From NCBI RefSeq assembly GCF_014495845.1, contig NZ_CP061080.1, positions 5,074,001 through 5,138,000 on the forward strand: DNA of 64,000 nt. Direction: 5' to 3'. Below the pieces are notes generated by a model. That model ran no database searches, had not been told where the DNA came from, and worked only from the letters and a program-made list of their open reading frames with translations. Both the position numbers and the translations under genes were made by a program. This stretch comes from Aquibium microcysteis. GTDB lineage: Bacteria; Pseudomonadota; Alphaproteobacteria; Rhizobiales; Rhizobiaceae. Shown here one piece after another: positions 45,337 to 54,868 of the stretch; the stretch's first letter is position 1, and every line of letters starts with the position of its first letter.

Positions 45337-48300
45337 ATGACCGAGCCGTTTCAAGATCTGCTGCAGCGATGTGTTTCGCTCGATCTGGAAGTGGATCCGG
45401 CGACCGCCACGATCTTCGCTTTCGCGGCGGTGCGCGACGATACCCGCCCGCCGATCCTGGCGGGGAAGCGGGATCTCGTTGCCGCGCTGGATCGGCTGGA
45501 GGCCCAGGCGACCGGCGTCGGCCATGTCCTCGGCCACAACATCCTCCGTCACGACCTGCCGCATCTCGCCGCGACGCGGCTCGGGCTGGCGAAACTGTTT
45601 CAGTCGCCGATCGACACCTTGTGGCTCAATCCGCTGGCCTTCCCGCGCAACCCCTATCACCATCTGGTCAAGCACTATCAGGACGGGCGCCTGCAGGCCG
45701 GCCACGTCAACGATCCCGAACGCGATGCGCGGCTGGTGTTCCAGGTGCTGCGCAACCAGCTCGCCGCCTTCTCCGAGCAGAACGCCGCGCAACCGGACGC
45801 GCTGGCCGCCTTTCACTTTCTCACCACGCGGATGGAGAACCCGGACGGGTTCGACGCGGTGTTCCGTGCGGTGCGAAGGGCCGGGGCGCCCGATGCGCCG
45901 GCGGCCAGGGACGCGATCGTCCGGCTGCTGGCCGTCCGCGCCTGCGATCTGCGCCTCGAGCAGACGCTCGACCGTCTCGCCAGCCCGCAGCTCGGATGGC
46001 CCATGGCCTATGCTTTGTCCTGGATCCTGGTGGCCGGCGGCGATTCGGTCATGCCGCCCTGGGTTCGGGCGCAGTTTCGCGAGGCCTCGCTCATCGTCCG
46101 GCACTTGCGCGACACCAATTGCGACAATTCCGGCTGCGCCTGGTGCACCGAGCGAAACGATCCGGTCCGCGCCTTGTCGCGCTGGTTTGGCTTTCCGGCC
46201 TTCCGCGCCGAGCCGGTGGACGACGAGGGCCGCCCGCTTCAGGAGCGGATCGTCGAGGAGGCGATGCGCGGCGCCTCAGTCCTCGGCATTCTGCCGACCG
46301 GCACCGGCAAGTCCGTCTGCTACCAGGTGCCTGCATTGTCGAGGTTCGACAAGACCGGCGCGCTGACGGTGGTGATCTCGCCACTGGTCGCGCTGATGGC
46401 CGATCAGGTGCAGGGCATGGAACGGGCAGGGATCGCCTCCTCCGTCACCGTCAACGGCATGCTGTCGATGCCCGAACGGCAGGATGCGCTGGACCGCGTG
46501 CGGTTGGGCGAGGCGGCGATGCTGCTGATCTCGCCCGAACAGCTGCGCAGCAATTCCGTCCGCTCGGTCCTCGCGCAGCGCGAGATCGGGCTCTGGGTGC
46601 TGGACGAGGCGCATTGCGTCTCGAAATGGGGCCATGATTTCCGGCCGGACTACCGATACGTCAGCCGCTTCATCAAGGAGACCGCGGGAGACGAGCAGGC
46701 CCCGCCGCTGCTCTGCCTCACGGCGACCGCCCGGCCCGAGGTGGTGCGCGACATCAGCGACCACTTCAGGTCGCGCCTCGACCGCGAACTGATCCTGCTC
46801 GACGGCGGCGCAACCCGGGGAAACCTCCGCTTCGAGGTGCGCGCCACGCAGCGCGCGACCAAGCTCGTCGACATCCTCGACGTGATCGAGGCCAGGCTGC
46901 CAAAGGAGGGCGCCTCGGGTGCGGTGGTCTATTGCGCGACGCGCGGCGAGACCGAGCGCGTGGCCGAATTCCTGCGGCAGCAGGGTCTCGCGGCCGATCG
47001 CTTCCATGCCGGACTGACGTCGGAGGAGAAGCGGGGGATACAGGAGGCGTTCCGTACCGGCGAGCTGCGCGTCATCGCCGCGACCAACGCCTTCGGCATG
47101 GGCATCGACAAGCCCGACATCCGGCTGGTGGTGCATGGCGACATCCCGGGATCGCTCGAGAATTACCTGCAGGAAGCCGGGCGGGCGGGCCGCGACCGGG
47201 CCAGCGCCGACTGCGTGCTCCTCTTCTGCGCCGACGACGTCGAGCGGCAGTTCGCGCTGTCGGCGCGCTCGCGGCTCGCCCGGCACGAAATCGGCGCCAT
47301 CCTGAAGGCGCTGCGGCGGCTGGACGAGCGGATGAAGAAGTCAGGCCCGGTGGTCGCAACCCCGGGTGAGGTGGTGAAAGCGGAACAGGAACGGGATTTC
47401 GAGCGCGACAGCGCCACCGACGACACGCGAGTGAAGACCGCCGTCTCCTGGCTGGAGGAGGCGAAGCTGCTCAGCCGCGAGGAAAACCGTGTTCAGGTCT
47501 TCCCCTCCTCGCTCAGGATCCGCACCCTCGACGAGGCAGAGGCGATGCTGGCCAGGGCCGCGATCACCGGCACGCACCGCAGCCAGCTGATCGACATCAC
47601 ACGTCACCTGATGAATGCCCCGCCCGACCAGGGCATCTCCACCGACGAACTGGCAGGCGCCAGCGGATTGACCGGCCGTCTGCTGCTGAAGGCACTGGCC
47701 GATCTCGAGACGCTCGGCATCGCCCGCAACGACGTCGCCGTCACCGTCTTCGTCCACGCCGCCGTCGAAGGCCATTCGCAGCAGCGCCTGGCACAGGCTG
47801 CCGCGCTCGAGACGGCGCTGATCGCTGCGATGCGCGAGCTTGCCCCGGACGCGGAGGGCGCCGGGCACATTCCGCTCCATCTCGCCGAAACCTGCCAGGT
47901 GCTGCGCAACCAGGGCCATGGCGCCGTGAGCCCCGACGTCGTGGAAAAGCTCCTGCGCGGAATGGGCCGCGACGGCCGCGACCAGGACGGTGGCAAGGGA
48001 AATCTCAGGCTGCGCAAGGCGTCGCGGAACACGCTGGCCGTCTCGCTGCAGCGGTCCTGGCAGGCGCTCGAGCAGACCGCCGGGCTGAGGCGGCAGGGTG
48101 CCGAGCTGCTGCTGTCGCATCTCCTCGGCAGGCTGCCCAAGGGAAGCCGCGGCAAGGACATCCAGGTCGAGACGACGATCGGCGATCTGCTCGCCGCCCT
48201 GAACGGTGATGCGTTGTTGCGCGGCAGCGGCATCCAGGACATGACGAAGCTGATGGACCGTGCGCTGCTGTGGCTGCACGAGCAGGGGGTTGTGACACTG

Positions 48301-50442
48301 GGCAAGGGCTTGACGGTGTTCCGTCAGGCGATGACGATCCACCTCAACCCCACGGGCGGCCAGTTCACGACGAAGGACTTCGTGCCACTCGAGGAGCACT
48401 ACGCCGAGCAGACCGTCCAGACTCACGTGATGGCGGCTTATGCCGAGCGGGGCCTGGCGGCGATGGACCAGGCGCTGCGGCTGTCGGAGGACTACTTCGT
48501 GCTTGCCCGGGACGCCTTCCTGCGCCGGTGGCTGCCGGGGCGCGGCGCGGAACTGCGGCGCCAGACGACGGGTGCCTCCTGGAAGAAGATCGTCGAGGTG
48601 CTGGACAACCCGGTCCAGCAGAAGATCGTCGCGGACGACCGCGAGCAGACCAGCGTGCTGGTGCTGGCCGGTCCCGGTTCGGGCAAGACGCGGGTGCTCG
48701 TCCACCGCATCGCCTATCTGATCCGCGTCCGGCGGGAGGATCCGCGCGGCATCCTCGTCCTGACCTACAACCGCCACGCCGCCGCCGAAATCCGCATTCG
48801 GCTGCGCCACCTGATCGGTGAGGCGGCCAATGCCGTCACCATCTCGACCTGCCATGCGCTGGCGATGCGGCTGGTCGGCGCGAGCTTCGCTGGTGTCGCC
48901 AGCGAGACGAAGCACGATTTCGACGGGATTCTCCTCGAGGCGGTGCGGCAACTGAACGGCGAGGGCCTGAGCCGCCTGGAGGCGGAAGCGCAGCGCGAGA
49001 CGCTGATCCAGGGCTATCGCTGGATGCTGGTGGACGAGTACCAGGATATCGGCCCGGAGGAATATGCGCTGATCTCGGCCATCGCCGGCCGCTCGCTCGC
49101 CGATCGGGATGCGCGGCTCAGCCTGTTTGCAGTAGGCGACGACGACCAGAACATCTACGCCTTCACCGGCGCCTCGATCCGCTTCATCCGCCAGTTCGAG
49201 ACAGACTACGGCGCGCGGCCGGAATATCTGGTCGAGAACTACCGCTCGACGGCACACATCATCGCCGCAGGCAACGCAGTGATCGCGCCGGCCGCCGACC
49301 GCATGAAGGCCCGCCACGACATCCGCATCGACCGCAGGCGCGGCAAGGACCCGGCCGGCGGCGATCTCGCATCGCTCGATCCCGTCGGCCAGGGCCGGGT
49401 GCAGGTGCTCGACGCGGCGCCCGGCGACGTGGATCAGGCAGTCGCGGCGGTCGACGAGTTGGTCCGGCTCTCGCACCTCGATCCAGAGTGGAGCTGGACC
49501 CGCACCGCCATCATCGCCCGCGACTGGCGCCGGCTGGCGCCCGTGCGGGCCTATGCCGAGACGCTGGGTATCCCGGTCGAGATGGCCAACGAGAGCCTCC
49601 CCAGCATCTGGCGTCTGCGCGAGATGCAGCGCTTCGTCGACGCGCTGCGAAGCGACGCGGGCCGCCTGCTCGGCGTGCGCGACCTGATCGACGTGCTGAA
49701 CACGATCCCGTCCAGCCGCTGGACAGAACTCGTCGCCGAAGGCATCGCCGCGCTGGCGCGAGAACTCGCCAGCAAGACCATGCCCGTGCCGGACCTGATC
49801 GAATGGTTCGCCGAGTGGGCGCAGGATGCCCGCGGCGACCAGCGCGGGCTGCTGCTGTCGACCGCGCACCGGTCGAAGGGACTAGAGTTTGACGACGTCG
49901 TCATCCTGAACGGCGGCTGGGACAGGGCCTCGCAGGGCGAGGACCCCGACGCGCCGCGCCGCCTGTTCTACGTCGCCATGACGCGTGCGCGGCGCAGCCT
50001 GACGATCCTTGCCGCCGGGCCGCATCCGCTCGTGCCGGCCGGCGGAGACCATATGCTGCGCCGGGCCACGCCGCCGGCCGCGGCCGGGAGCGTTCGTTCG
50101 ACCGCGCTCTATCAGGTGCCGAACCTCAGGGTCGTCGACCTGTCCTGGGCCGGCCGCCTGAGGCCGGGCCACGCATCGCTCGGCGCCATCGGGGAAGCGA
50201 AGGCCGGCGACCCGCTGCGCATCGTTGCTGAGGGCGACGCCTGGATGATGCGGGACGCACAGGGCCGGGCGCTCGGCCGCATGGCCAGAAGCTGGTCGCC
50301 GCCGGACGGCCTCGCCATCCGCCGTGCCGAGATCGGCGCCATCATGCGCCGGCGCAGGGCCGACAGCACGGAAGAATTCCGGCCGCACCTTCAGCGGGAC
50401 GTCTGGGAAGCGGTGCTTCCGGAGATCGTGTTCGACCGGTGA
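45337..50442 (+). CDS. DnaQ-like exonuclease-RecQ-UvrD triple fusion
   Basis: This 1,701-aa protein joins three enzymes. Residues 1-170 form a DEDD 3'-5' exonuclease (Asp16 and Glu18 in SLDLEVD, Asp73 in GHNILRHDLPHL, Asp130 in NDPERDARL). A Cys cluster CDNSGCAWC (262-270) follows. Residues 300-850 are a RecQ helicase: LPTGTGKSVCYQ (319), DEAH at about 423, QEAGRAGRDRA near 610. Residues 1090-1600 are a UvrD/Rep SF1 helicase: GPGSGKT near 1112, VDEYQDIGPEE near 1232, TAHRSKGLEFDDV near 1509, VAMTRAR after it. The frame is open throughout with complete motifs in each part, so it is not an assembly artefact. It lies divergent from mcrBC; a role in phage or plasmid DNA degradation is inferred. 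Confidence 0.93.
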   Translation: MTEPFQDLLQRCVSLDLEVDPATATIFAFAAVRDDTRPPILAGKRDLVAALDRLEAQATGVGHVLGHNILRHDLPHLAATRLGLAKLFQSPIDTLWLNPLAFPRNPYHHLVKHYQDGRLQAGHVNDPERDARLVFQVLRNQLAAFSEQNAAQPDALAAFHFLTTRMENPDGFDAVFRAVRRAGAPDAPAARDAIVRLLAVRACDLRLEQTLDRLASPQLGWPMAYALSWILVAGGDSVMPPWVRAQFREASLIVRHLRDTNCDNSGCAWCTERNDPVRALSRWFGFPAFRAEPVDDEGRPLQERIVEEAMRGASVLGILPTGTGKSVCYQVPALSRFDKTGALTVVISPLVALMADQVQGMERAGIASSVTVNGMLSMPERQDALDRVRLGEAAMLLISPEQLRSNSVRSVLAQREIGLWVLDEAHCVSKWGHDFRPDYRYVSRFIKETAGDEQAPPLLCLTATARPEVVRDISDHFRSRLDRELILLDGGATRGNLRFEVRATQRATKLVDILDVIEARLPKEGASGAVVYCATRGETERVAEFLRQQGLAADRFHAGLTSEEKRGIQEAFRTGELRVIAATNAFGMGIDKPDIRLVVHGDIPGSLENYLQEAGRAGRDRASADCVLLFCADDVERQFALSARSRLARHEIGAILKALRRLDERMKKSGPVVATPGEVVKAEQERDFERDSATDDTRVKTAVSWLEEAKLLSREENRVQVFPSSLRIRTLDEAEAMLARAAITGTHRSQLIDITRHLMNAPPDQGISTDELAGASGLTGRLLLKALADLETLGIARNDVAVTVFVHAAVEGHSQQRLAQAAALETALIAAMRELAPDAEGAGHIPLHLAETCQVLRNQGHGAVSPDVVEKLLRGMGRDGRDQDGGKGNLRLRKASRNTLAVSLQRSWQALEQTAGLRRQGAELLLSHLLGRLPKGSRGKDIQVETTIGDLLAALNGDALLRGSGIQDMTKLMDRALLWLHEQGVVTLGKGLTVFRQAMTIHLNPTGGQFTTKDFVPLEEHYAEQTVQTHVMAAYAERGLAAMDQALRLSEDYFVLARDAFLRRWLPGRGAELRRQTTGASWKKIVEVLDNPVQQKIVADDREQTSVLVLAGPGSGKTRVLVHRIAYLIRVRREDPRGILVLTYNRHAAAEIRIRLRHLIGEAANAVTISTCHALAMRLVGASFAGVASETKHDFDGILLEAVRQLNGEGLSRLEAEAQRETLIQGYRWMLVDEYQDIGPEEYALISAIAGRSLADRDARLSLFAVGDDDQNIYAFTGASIRFIRQFETDYGARPEYLVENYRSTAHIIAAGNAVIAPAADRMKARHDIRIDRRRGKDPAGGDLASLDPVGQGRVQVLDAAPGDVDQAVAAVDELVRLSHLDPEWSWTRTAIIARDWRRLAPVRAYAETLGIPVEMANESLPSIWRLREMQRFVDALRSDAGRLLGVRDLIDVLNTIPSSRWTELVAEGIAALARELASKTMPVPDLIEWFAEWAQDARGDQRGLLLSTAHRSKGLEFDDVVILNGGWDRASQGEDPDAPRRLFYVAMTRARRSLTILAAGPHPLVPAGGDHMLRRATPPAAAGSVRSTALYQVPNLRVVDLSWAGRLRPGHASLGAIGEAKAGDPLRIVAEGDAWMMRDAQGRALGRMARSWSPPDGLAIRRAEIGAIMRRRRADSTEEFRPHLQRDVWEAVLPEIVFDR

Positions 50443-50853
50443 GGTGGGCGCAGGCGGGGAGGGCCGCGGCGCGGCCTTGGGTGCACCGCACCGCCTCGGA
50501 CGGACCTGGCTGCGCGCCGTCGACGCGGCGGTGATCTTGGCTGTCTGCTGCTGCAGATATCTGCCGGGTCGTATCGCTTCGAGGCTTTTTCGGCTGCTCG
50601 ACCCGCGCTACCTCGCCGCCGCCCGGGACGCTCCGCGCCTTGCCTCCTGCCTCGGCGTCCGCGCCGCGCTGCCCGGGGCGCAGCGCCAGGCGAAGGAGCC
50701 CGCCTTGCCCGTCGTTCCCGCCCGGATCCTGCCTGCGATCGTCATGTCGCGGTTTGCCGCGACCTGCCGGCAACGCGGTGATGCCGGATCTGCAGCGCGG
50801 CGCGGTGAGGGCGTCTGAGCCGCCGGGGCCGGAGGCGGATGCGGACGTCTCCG
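50443..50853. other. 411-bp gap after the triple-fusion gene
   Basis: Just after the stop, GGCCGCG and CGCGGCC flank one G (50462-50476), a possible weak terminator without a U-run. Nothing else is recognisable; open frames here are short and unlike known proteins. The gap separates the convergent fusion gene and EamA gene. Confidence 0.5.
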
Positions 50854-51723
50854 TCACTCCTTCGCCGCGTACTCCCGCAGGATGACGACGACGCCGCTGG
50901 CGATGATGATTGCAGCGCCGACGAAGGTGGCGGTGTCGGGGATTTCGTTCCAGACCAGCCAGCCGAGGGCGGTCGCCCAGACGAGAGCGGTGTAGTCGAG
51001 CGGGGCCACCAGGGCGGCGGGGGCGAAGCGGAAGGCCTGGGTCATCATGGTCATGCCCGCCGTTCCCGCGATCGAGATCGCGACGAAGAGCCAGAGATGG
51101 TCCGCCTGGACCTCGCGCCAGACGAAGGGGGCGGCAAGCGCCGACAGCAGGGCGCCGGCGCCGGTCAGCCAGAGCAGCAGCGTCCACACGCTCTCGCGCG
51201 GATCGAGCCAGCGTGCGCTCAGCATCAGCAGCGCATAGACGAAGGCGGTGGCGACCGGCAGCAGCGAGACCGCCTGGAAGCTCGCCCCGCCGGGGCGGAT
51301 GACGATGAGCACGCCCGCGAAGCCGGCGAGCACCGCCGCCCAGCGGCGCCAGCCGACCTGCTCGGCGAGAAACGCCGCCGACAAGGCGGTGATGAAGAGC
51401 GGGGCCACGAAGATGAGCGCGGTGGCCTCGGCGAGCTGCAGATGCATGATGCTGGTGAAGAACAGGACGGCGGCGCCGAGCCAGAGCACGCCGCGCGCCA
51501 GGTGGGCGACCGGCCGGCGGGAGCGCAGGGCGCCCGCCCCTCCCATCCTCCAGGCGAGCGCCACCGCGAAGGGCAGGGCGATCATGTTGCGCAGGAAGAG
51601 GACCTGCACGGGCGAATAGCTCGCCGTCAGCGCCTTGGCGAGCGCGTCGTTAACGCTGAGACAGGCGACGCCGAGGATCATCAGGACGATGCCGGTCAGC
51701 CTGTTCTGCCGCGTTTCCTCCAC
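50854..51723 (-). CDS. EamA/DMT-family transporter
   Basis: This 289-aa protein has ten membrane helices in two EamA repeats (first ending GVLIVIRPGGASFQ, last ending FVGAAIIIASGVVVILRE). The GTG start at 51723 (VEETRQNRL) follows GGGAGGACGAGGC; the longer upstream frame is low-complexity and is rejected. It resembles RhtA/YdcZ-type exporters of amino acids or metabolites. It shares little sequence with the EamA protein at 11940. Confidence 0.87.
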   Translation of the reverse strand: MEETRQNRLTGIVLMILGVACLSVNDALAKALTASYSPVQVLFLRNMIALPFAVALAWRMGGAGALRSRRPVAHLARGVLWLGAAVLFFTSIMHLQLAEATALIFVAPLFITALSAAFLAEQVGWRRWAAVLAGFAGVLIVIRPGGASFQAVSLLPVATAFVYALLMLSARWLDPRESVWTLLLWLTGAGALLSALAAPFVWREVQADHLWLFVAISIAGTAGMTMMTQAFRFAPAALVAPLDYTALVWATALGWLVWNEIPDTATFVGAAIIIASGVVVILREYAAKE

Positions 51724-51979
51724 GCCTCGTCCTCCCTGGTCGCTTCGCCGGCGTCTTCCGGCGCCACTGCCCGGCCGCCGCCGAAGCAGGGCCTGGGAGG
51801 GGATAGCCGAGCAGGCTCGCCCCGTCTTCCCCGAACGGCCGGTGGCACAAGGCTTGGCCCGCGGTGACTTCCCGCACGGCGAGCCGGCGGCTTCCCTTCG
51901 GCAGCGACGGCGAGGACCCCCGGCGTCCGCAACCGCCGGGCGGCCGATCCCGCGCAGGGCCGTCGCTTTCGGACCGGCT

Positions 51980-52139
51980 GCGCCCCCTCCGCCACTCCGT
52001 GGTCCCCTGCCGGGGCCAGCCGCCGGTCTCGCCGGGCCTGCGGCCCCGCGCTTCGCAGGGGAGGATGTCGGCGCCGCGGCCTTGGATCCTCCCCTCCGTC
52101 GCGGGGGAAGGGGACCACGCGACGCGGGGCGGAGGGCGC
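51980..52139. repeat. 160-bp palindromic intergenic element
   Basis: The arms GCGCCCCCTCCGCC...GTGGTCCCCT (51980-52008) and its imperfect complement at 52109-52139 bound an element containing further C-rich and G-rich inverted segments. It sits in the 463-bp gap (51724-52186) between two minus-strand genes, which contains nothing else I recognise. Its form is that of the dispersed palindromic repeats common between genes of high-GC alphaproteobacteria. Whether other copies exist outside the window cannot be seen. Confidence 0.6.
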
Positions 52140-52186
52140 GCATGGCGAGCGGATGCCACTGCCCTGCGAGCCCGCGAGCAGGCGGT

Positions 52187-53314
52187 TCAGGCCCGCCCGG
52201 CCGCCATCTCCGCGTCCGCCGTTCCGTCCCGCCCGCTCCGCGGGTCCGCGGCGGCGACCGCCGGCCCGGCTGGCTGCGCGACCGCCGCTTCGCGGTCGGC
52301 GGGTTGGCCGAACGCCATCCGGAAGACGACGCCTCCGCCCGCGCGGGGCTGCCAGGAGACCTGTCCATGCAGCTGGACGGCGAGCGCCTTGATCAGGGTC
52401 TTCCCGACACCGTCGGGCCCGTCCGCCATCCCCATTCCGTCGTCCGAGACGGTCACCGACTTCCCGGCCCCGTCCCGGGCGAGCGCGATGGTCAGCACGC
52501 CGTCCCGCCGCTCCGGAAACGCATGCTGCAGCGCGTTCGCGAGCACCTCGTGAAGGATGAGGGCGAAGGAGGCCGCGTGATCCAGCTGCACCTCGAAATC
52601 CGGGCCGGTGACCTCGACCACGACGTCCGGAACGCCCTTCGCGTCCTTCATGGAGCGGACGAGCGATTCCACGAAGGGCCGCGCCCGCAGCGTCGTGCTG
52701 CCGACCTCCTGCAGCTGCTCGTGGACGGCGGCCATGGCGGTGATGCGGTCCCTGAGGGCTTCGAGCTCTCCGACGGGGCCGGCCGATCGCCGGACGTGGA
52801 GATTGACGAGGCTCGCGGTCACCTGGAGATTGTTCTTCACGCGGTGGTGCACCTCGAGCAGCAGCAGCCGCTCGTGCTCCAGCGCCTGCTGCAGATCGGC
52901 GGTGGCCCGCTCCACGGCCTCCTCCAGCGTGCGCCGGGCCGCCGCCGGCGACGCCAGCTGGAGGATGGTCGGCAACAGGTAGGTGAAGCCCGCTGCCGTG
53001 GCGAGCGAGACGATCGCGGTGCCGACGACGACGGCGAGCCCCAACCAGCCATGCGGGCTCGCATCCGTCAGGGCATGCAGGGCATGGACCACGTGGCTGA
53101 GCCCGCAGGCCGTGATGAAGAGGACGAACCCGATCCAGAGCCAGCGATAGGGCAGTTCCTCGCGCCAGCGGGTGAAGACCGCAGCCATGACGGCGGGAAT
53201 CCAGAAATAGGCGAGCGCGGTGCCGAGATTCGCCAGAACGGTGATCTCGCGCCAGTGGGCGGGAGGAGGGGCACTCGTGCAGATGTCGTAGACGTAGCGC
53301 AGCCACTCAATCAT
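52187..53314 (-). CDS. Histidine kinase (HisKA_2) with ETR1-like ethylene/copper-binding sensor domain
   Basis: This 375-aa membrane kinase starts at ATG 53314 (MIEWLRYVYDI) after GGAGACACC. Residues 25-115 form three or four helices closely patterned on the ETR1 sensor: ALAYFWIP (33-40), PYRWLWIGF (55-63), FITACGLSHVVHAL (66-79). Relative to ETR1, Tyr36, Ile39, Pro40, Ile67, Cys70 and His74 match Y32, I35, P36, I62, C65 and H69; the equivalent of Asp25 is Asn29. A HisKA_2 dimerisation/phosphoacceptor segment follows (EVHHRVKNNLQ, His156/157) and an ATPase domain (LANALQHAFPERRDG, VSDDGMGM). Its response regulator is not adjacent. Confidence 0.88.
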   Translation of the reverse strand: MIEWLRYVYDICTSAPPPAHWREITVLANLGTALAYFWIPAVMAAVFTRWREELPYRWLWIGFVLFITACGLSHVVHALHALTDASPHGWLGLAVVVGTAIVSLATAAGFTYLLPTILQLASPAAARRTLEEAVERATADLQQALEHERLLLLEVHHRVKNNLQVTASLVNLHVRRSAGPVGELEALRDRITAMAAVHEQLQEVGSTTLRARPFVESLVRSMKDAKGVPDVVVEVTGPDFEVQLDHAASFALILHEVLANALQHAFPERRDGVLTIALARDGAGKSVTVSDDGMGMADGPDGVGKTLIKALAVQLHGQVSWQPRAGGGVVFRMAFGQPADREAAVAQPAGPAVAAADPRSGRDGTADAEMAAGRA

Positions 53315-53756
53315 GGTGTCTCCGGCGCCGGTGTCGCCGCCCCGCCTCCGCCCGCCGACATGCGCCCGCCGGGGGCGGATCATCCGGCGGCACGTCGACC
53401 GCCCGGGAGCGATTCCGGCAATTCCGTTTCACGCGCACCGGCACCGCAACCCCCTGTCGACCGGCGGGATCGACCGCTCGAGCACCCGCGCAGGCCTTCA
53501 TGTCGCACTTCTTCACAACTTTTGCGACGACGACCGGCGTCGCAACTGCCGGCAAGGGTTATCATGCGGATGGTTCGTGTGTCACTAATTCGTAGTTCAC
53601 TAATATGTTGAGGCATCGTCGGCCCTGCTGATCCGCGAGAGGCTCTGCGTCGCGACCCCGCCGGTCTTCTGCGGAGAACCGCGATCCGGCGCGCGCGGAC
53701 GTGACGAGGACGTCGGCGAACGGGGGCGCTTGCGGCCGTCAGGCCAGGGAGGGACG
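53315..53756. other. 442-bp divergent gap with hairpin and direct repeats
   Basis: It lies between the divergent kinase and beta-propeller genes. GCGACG and CGTCGC form a hairpin at 53522-53541. TCACTAAT occurs twice (53582-53589 and 53597-53604), 15 bp apart, in an AT-rich patch, which may be a promoter or regulator site. No gene is recognised. Confidence 0.5.
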
Positions 53757-54764
53757 ATGATCGACGGTCTGGCGGCGAGACTCGACGTGCAGGTGCTGGA
53801 TGCGGCGGCCGAGGCGTTGCCGCGGCTCGGCAGGACCGAGGACGTCCGCTTCTCGCCGGCGAACCGGAGGATCGCCATCGCCGGCTATCTGGAGAATTCC
53901 TGCTTCGTCTTCGACGTGGCGATCGGACGGGGCGGGGCCGGGCCGGCCGTGACGCTGACGGACCATCTGGAGATCCGCTCCTCCTCGCTGAAGGAGCCGC
54001 ACGGCTTCGACTTCATCGACGAGCAGACGCTGGCGGTCGCCAACCGCGCCGGCGACGTCACCATCTTCCGGCTTCCCGCCGCCGGCACGGGCGAGCGGCT
54101 GCACCGGCTCGATCCGGTCCGGACGATCCGGCGCATCGGGTTGCGCGGGAAGGTTCGGTCACCGGGCTCGCTCTGCGTCGCGAAGGCGGACGGGCGGCGC
54201 GCGACGCTCTACGTGTGCAACAATTATGCCGATCTCGTCTCGCGCCACGACGTTTCGGCCGGCGGATCTTTCGGTCTTCCCCGCAATTCGGTCCTGCTGA
54301 AGAAGGGGATGTCCATTCCCGACGGAATTGCGATCAGCCAGGATCGCGCCTGGCTCGCGGTCAGCAACCACGGCACAGGGTCCGTCTTCATCTTCGACAA
54401 CACGGTGGCCTTGTCGCCGGAGTCGGAACCGGCGGCGATCCTGCGGGGGACGGCCTATCCGCACGGTCTGCGTTTCACGCCGGACGGCCGCTTCCTGGTC
54501 GTGGCCGATGCCGGCCGGCCGGTGGTCCTGCTCTACCGCCGCGCGGCGGGACGCTGGCAGGGCGAGCAGGAACCAGCGGCCGTCATGCGCGTGCTCGACG
54601 ACGAGACCTACATGAGAGGGCGCTCGAACCCCGCCGAGGGAGGTCCCAAGGGGTTGGACATCGACGCCACCGGCACCATCCTGGCGATCACCTGCGAAGA
54701 GCGGAACCTGGCCTTCTTCCGGCTGGAGACGCTGATCGCCGGTGCGGCCTCGGATCCGGCCTGA
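53757..54764 (+). CDS. Beta-propeller protein of the lactonase/YVTN type
   Basis: This 335-aa protein starts at ATG 53757 after GGGAGGGACG. It has repeated blades of the form x-x-S-x-D-x-x-x-L-x-V-x-N (DVRFSPANRRIAIAGY, DGIAISQDRAWLAVSNHG, HGLRFTPDGRFLVVADAG, KGLDIDATGTILAITCEE). No signal peptide is evident. This fits a six- or seven-bladed propeller such as 6-phosphogluconolactonase-like proteins; an enzyme activity cannot be assigned. The GGDEF/EAL gene follows 151 bp later. Confidence 0.75.
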   Translation: MIDGLAARLDVQVLDAAAEALPRLGRTEDVRFSPANRRIAIAGYLENSCFVFDVAIGRGGAGPAVTLTDHLEIRSSSLKEPHGFDFIDEQTLAVANRAGDVTIFRLPAAGTGERLHRLDPVRTIRRIGLRGKVRSPGSLCVAKADGRRATLYVCNNYADLVSRHDVSAGGSFGLPRNSVLLKKGMSIPDGIAISQDRAWLAVSNHGTGSVFIFDNTVALSPESEPAAILRGTAYPHGLRFTPDGRFLVVADAGRPVVLLYRRAAGRWQGEQEPAAVMRVLDDETYMRGRSNPAEGGPKGLDIDATGTILAITCEERNLAFFRLETLIAGAASDPA

Positions 54765-54868
54765 CGTCACGGCGCGGCGGGATCACCGGCCGCCGCATGG
54801 TCCGGACGGTGGCGGGCGCCGGCCTCCGGCAGCCCCGGGTTGCCCGAAATATTATATTAGGAAGTTCT

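Noticed and set aside
45337..50442. Reading the exonuclease, RecQ and UvrD parts as separate genes joined by an error
   Set aside because: The frame is continuous with no internal stop and no convincing ribosome site or start at the domain borders.
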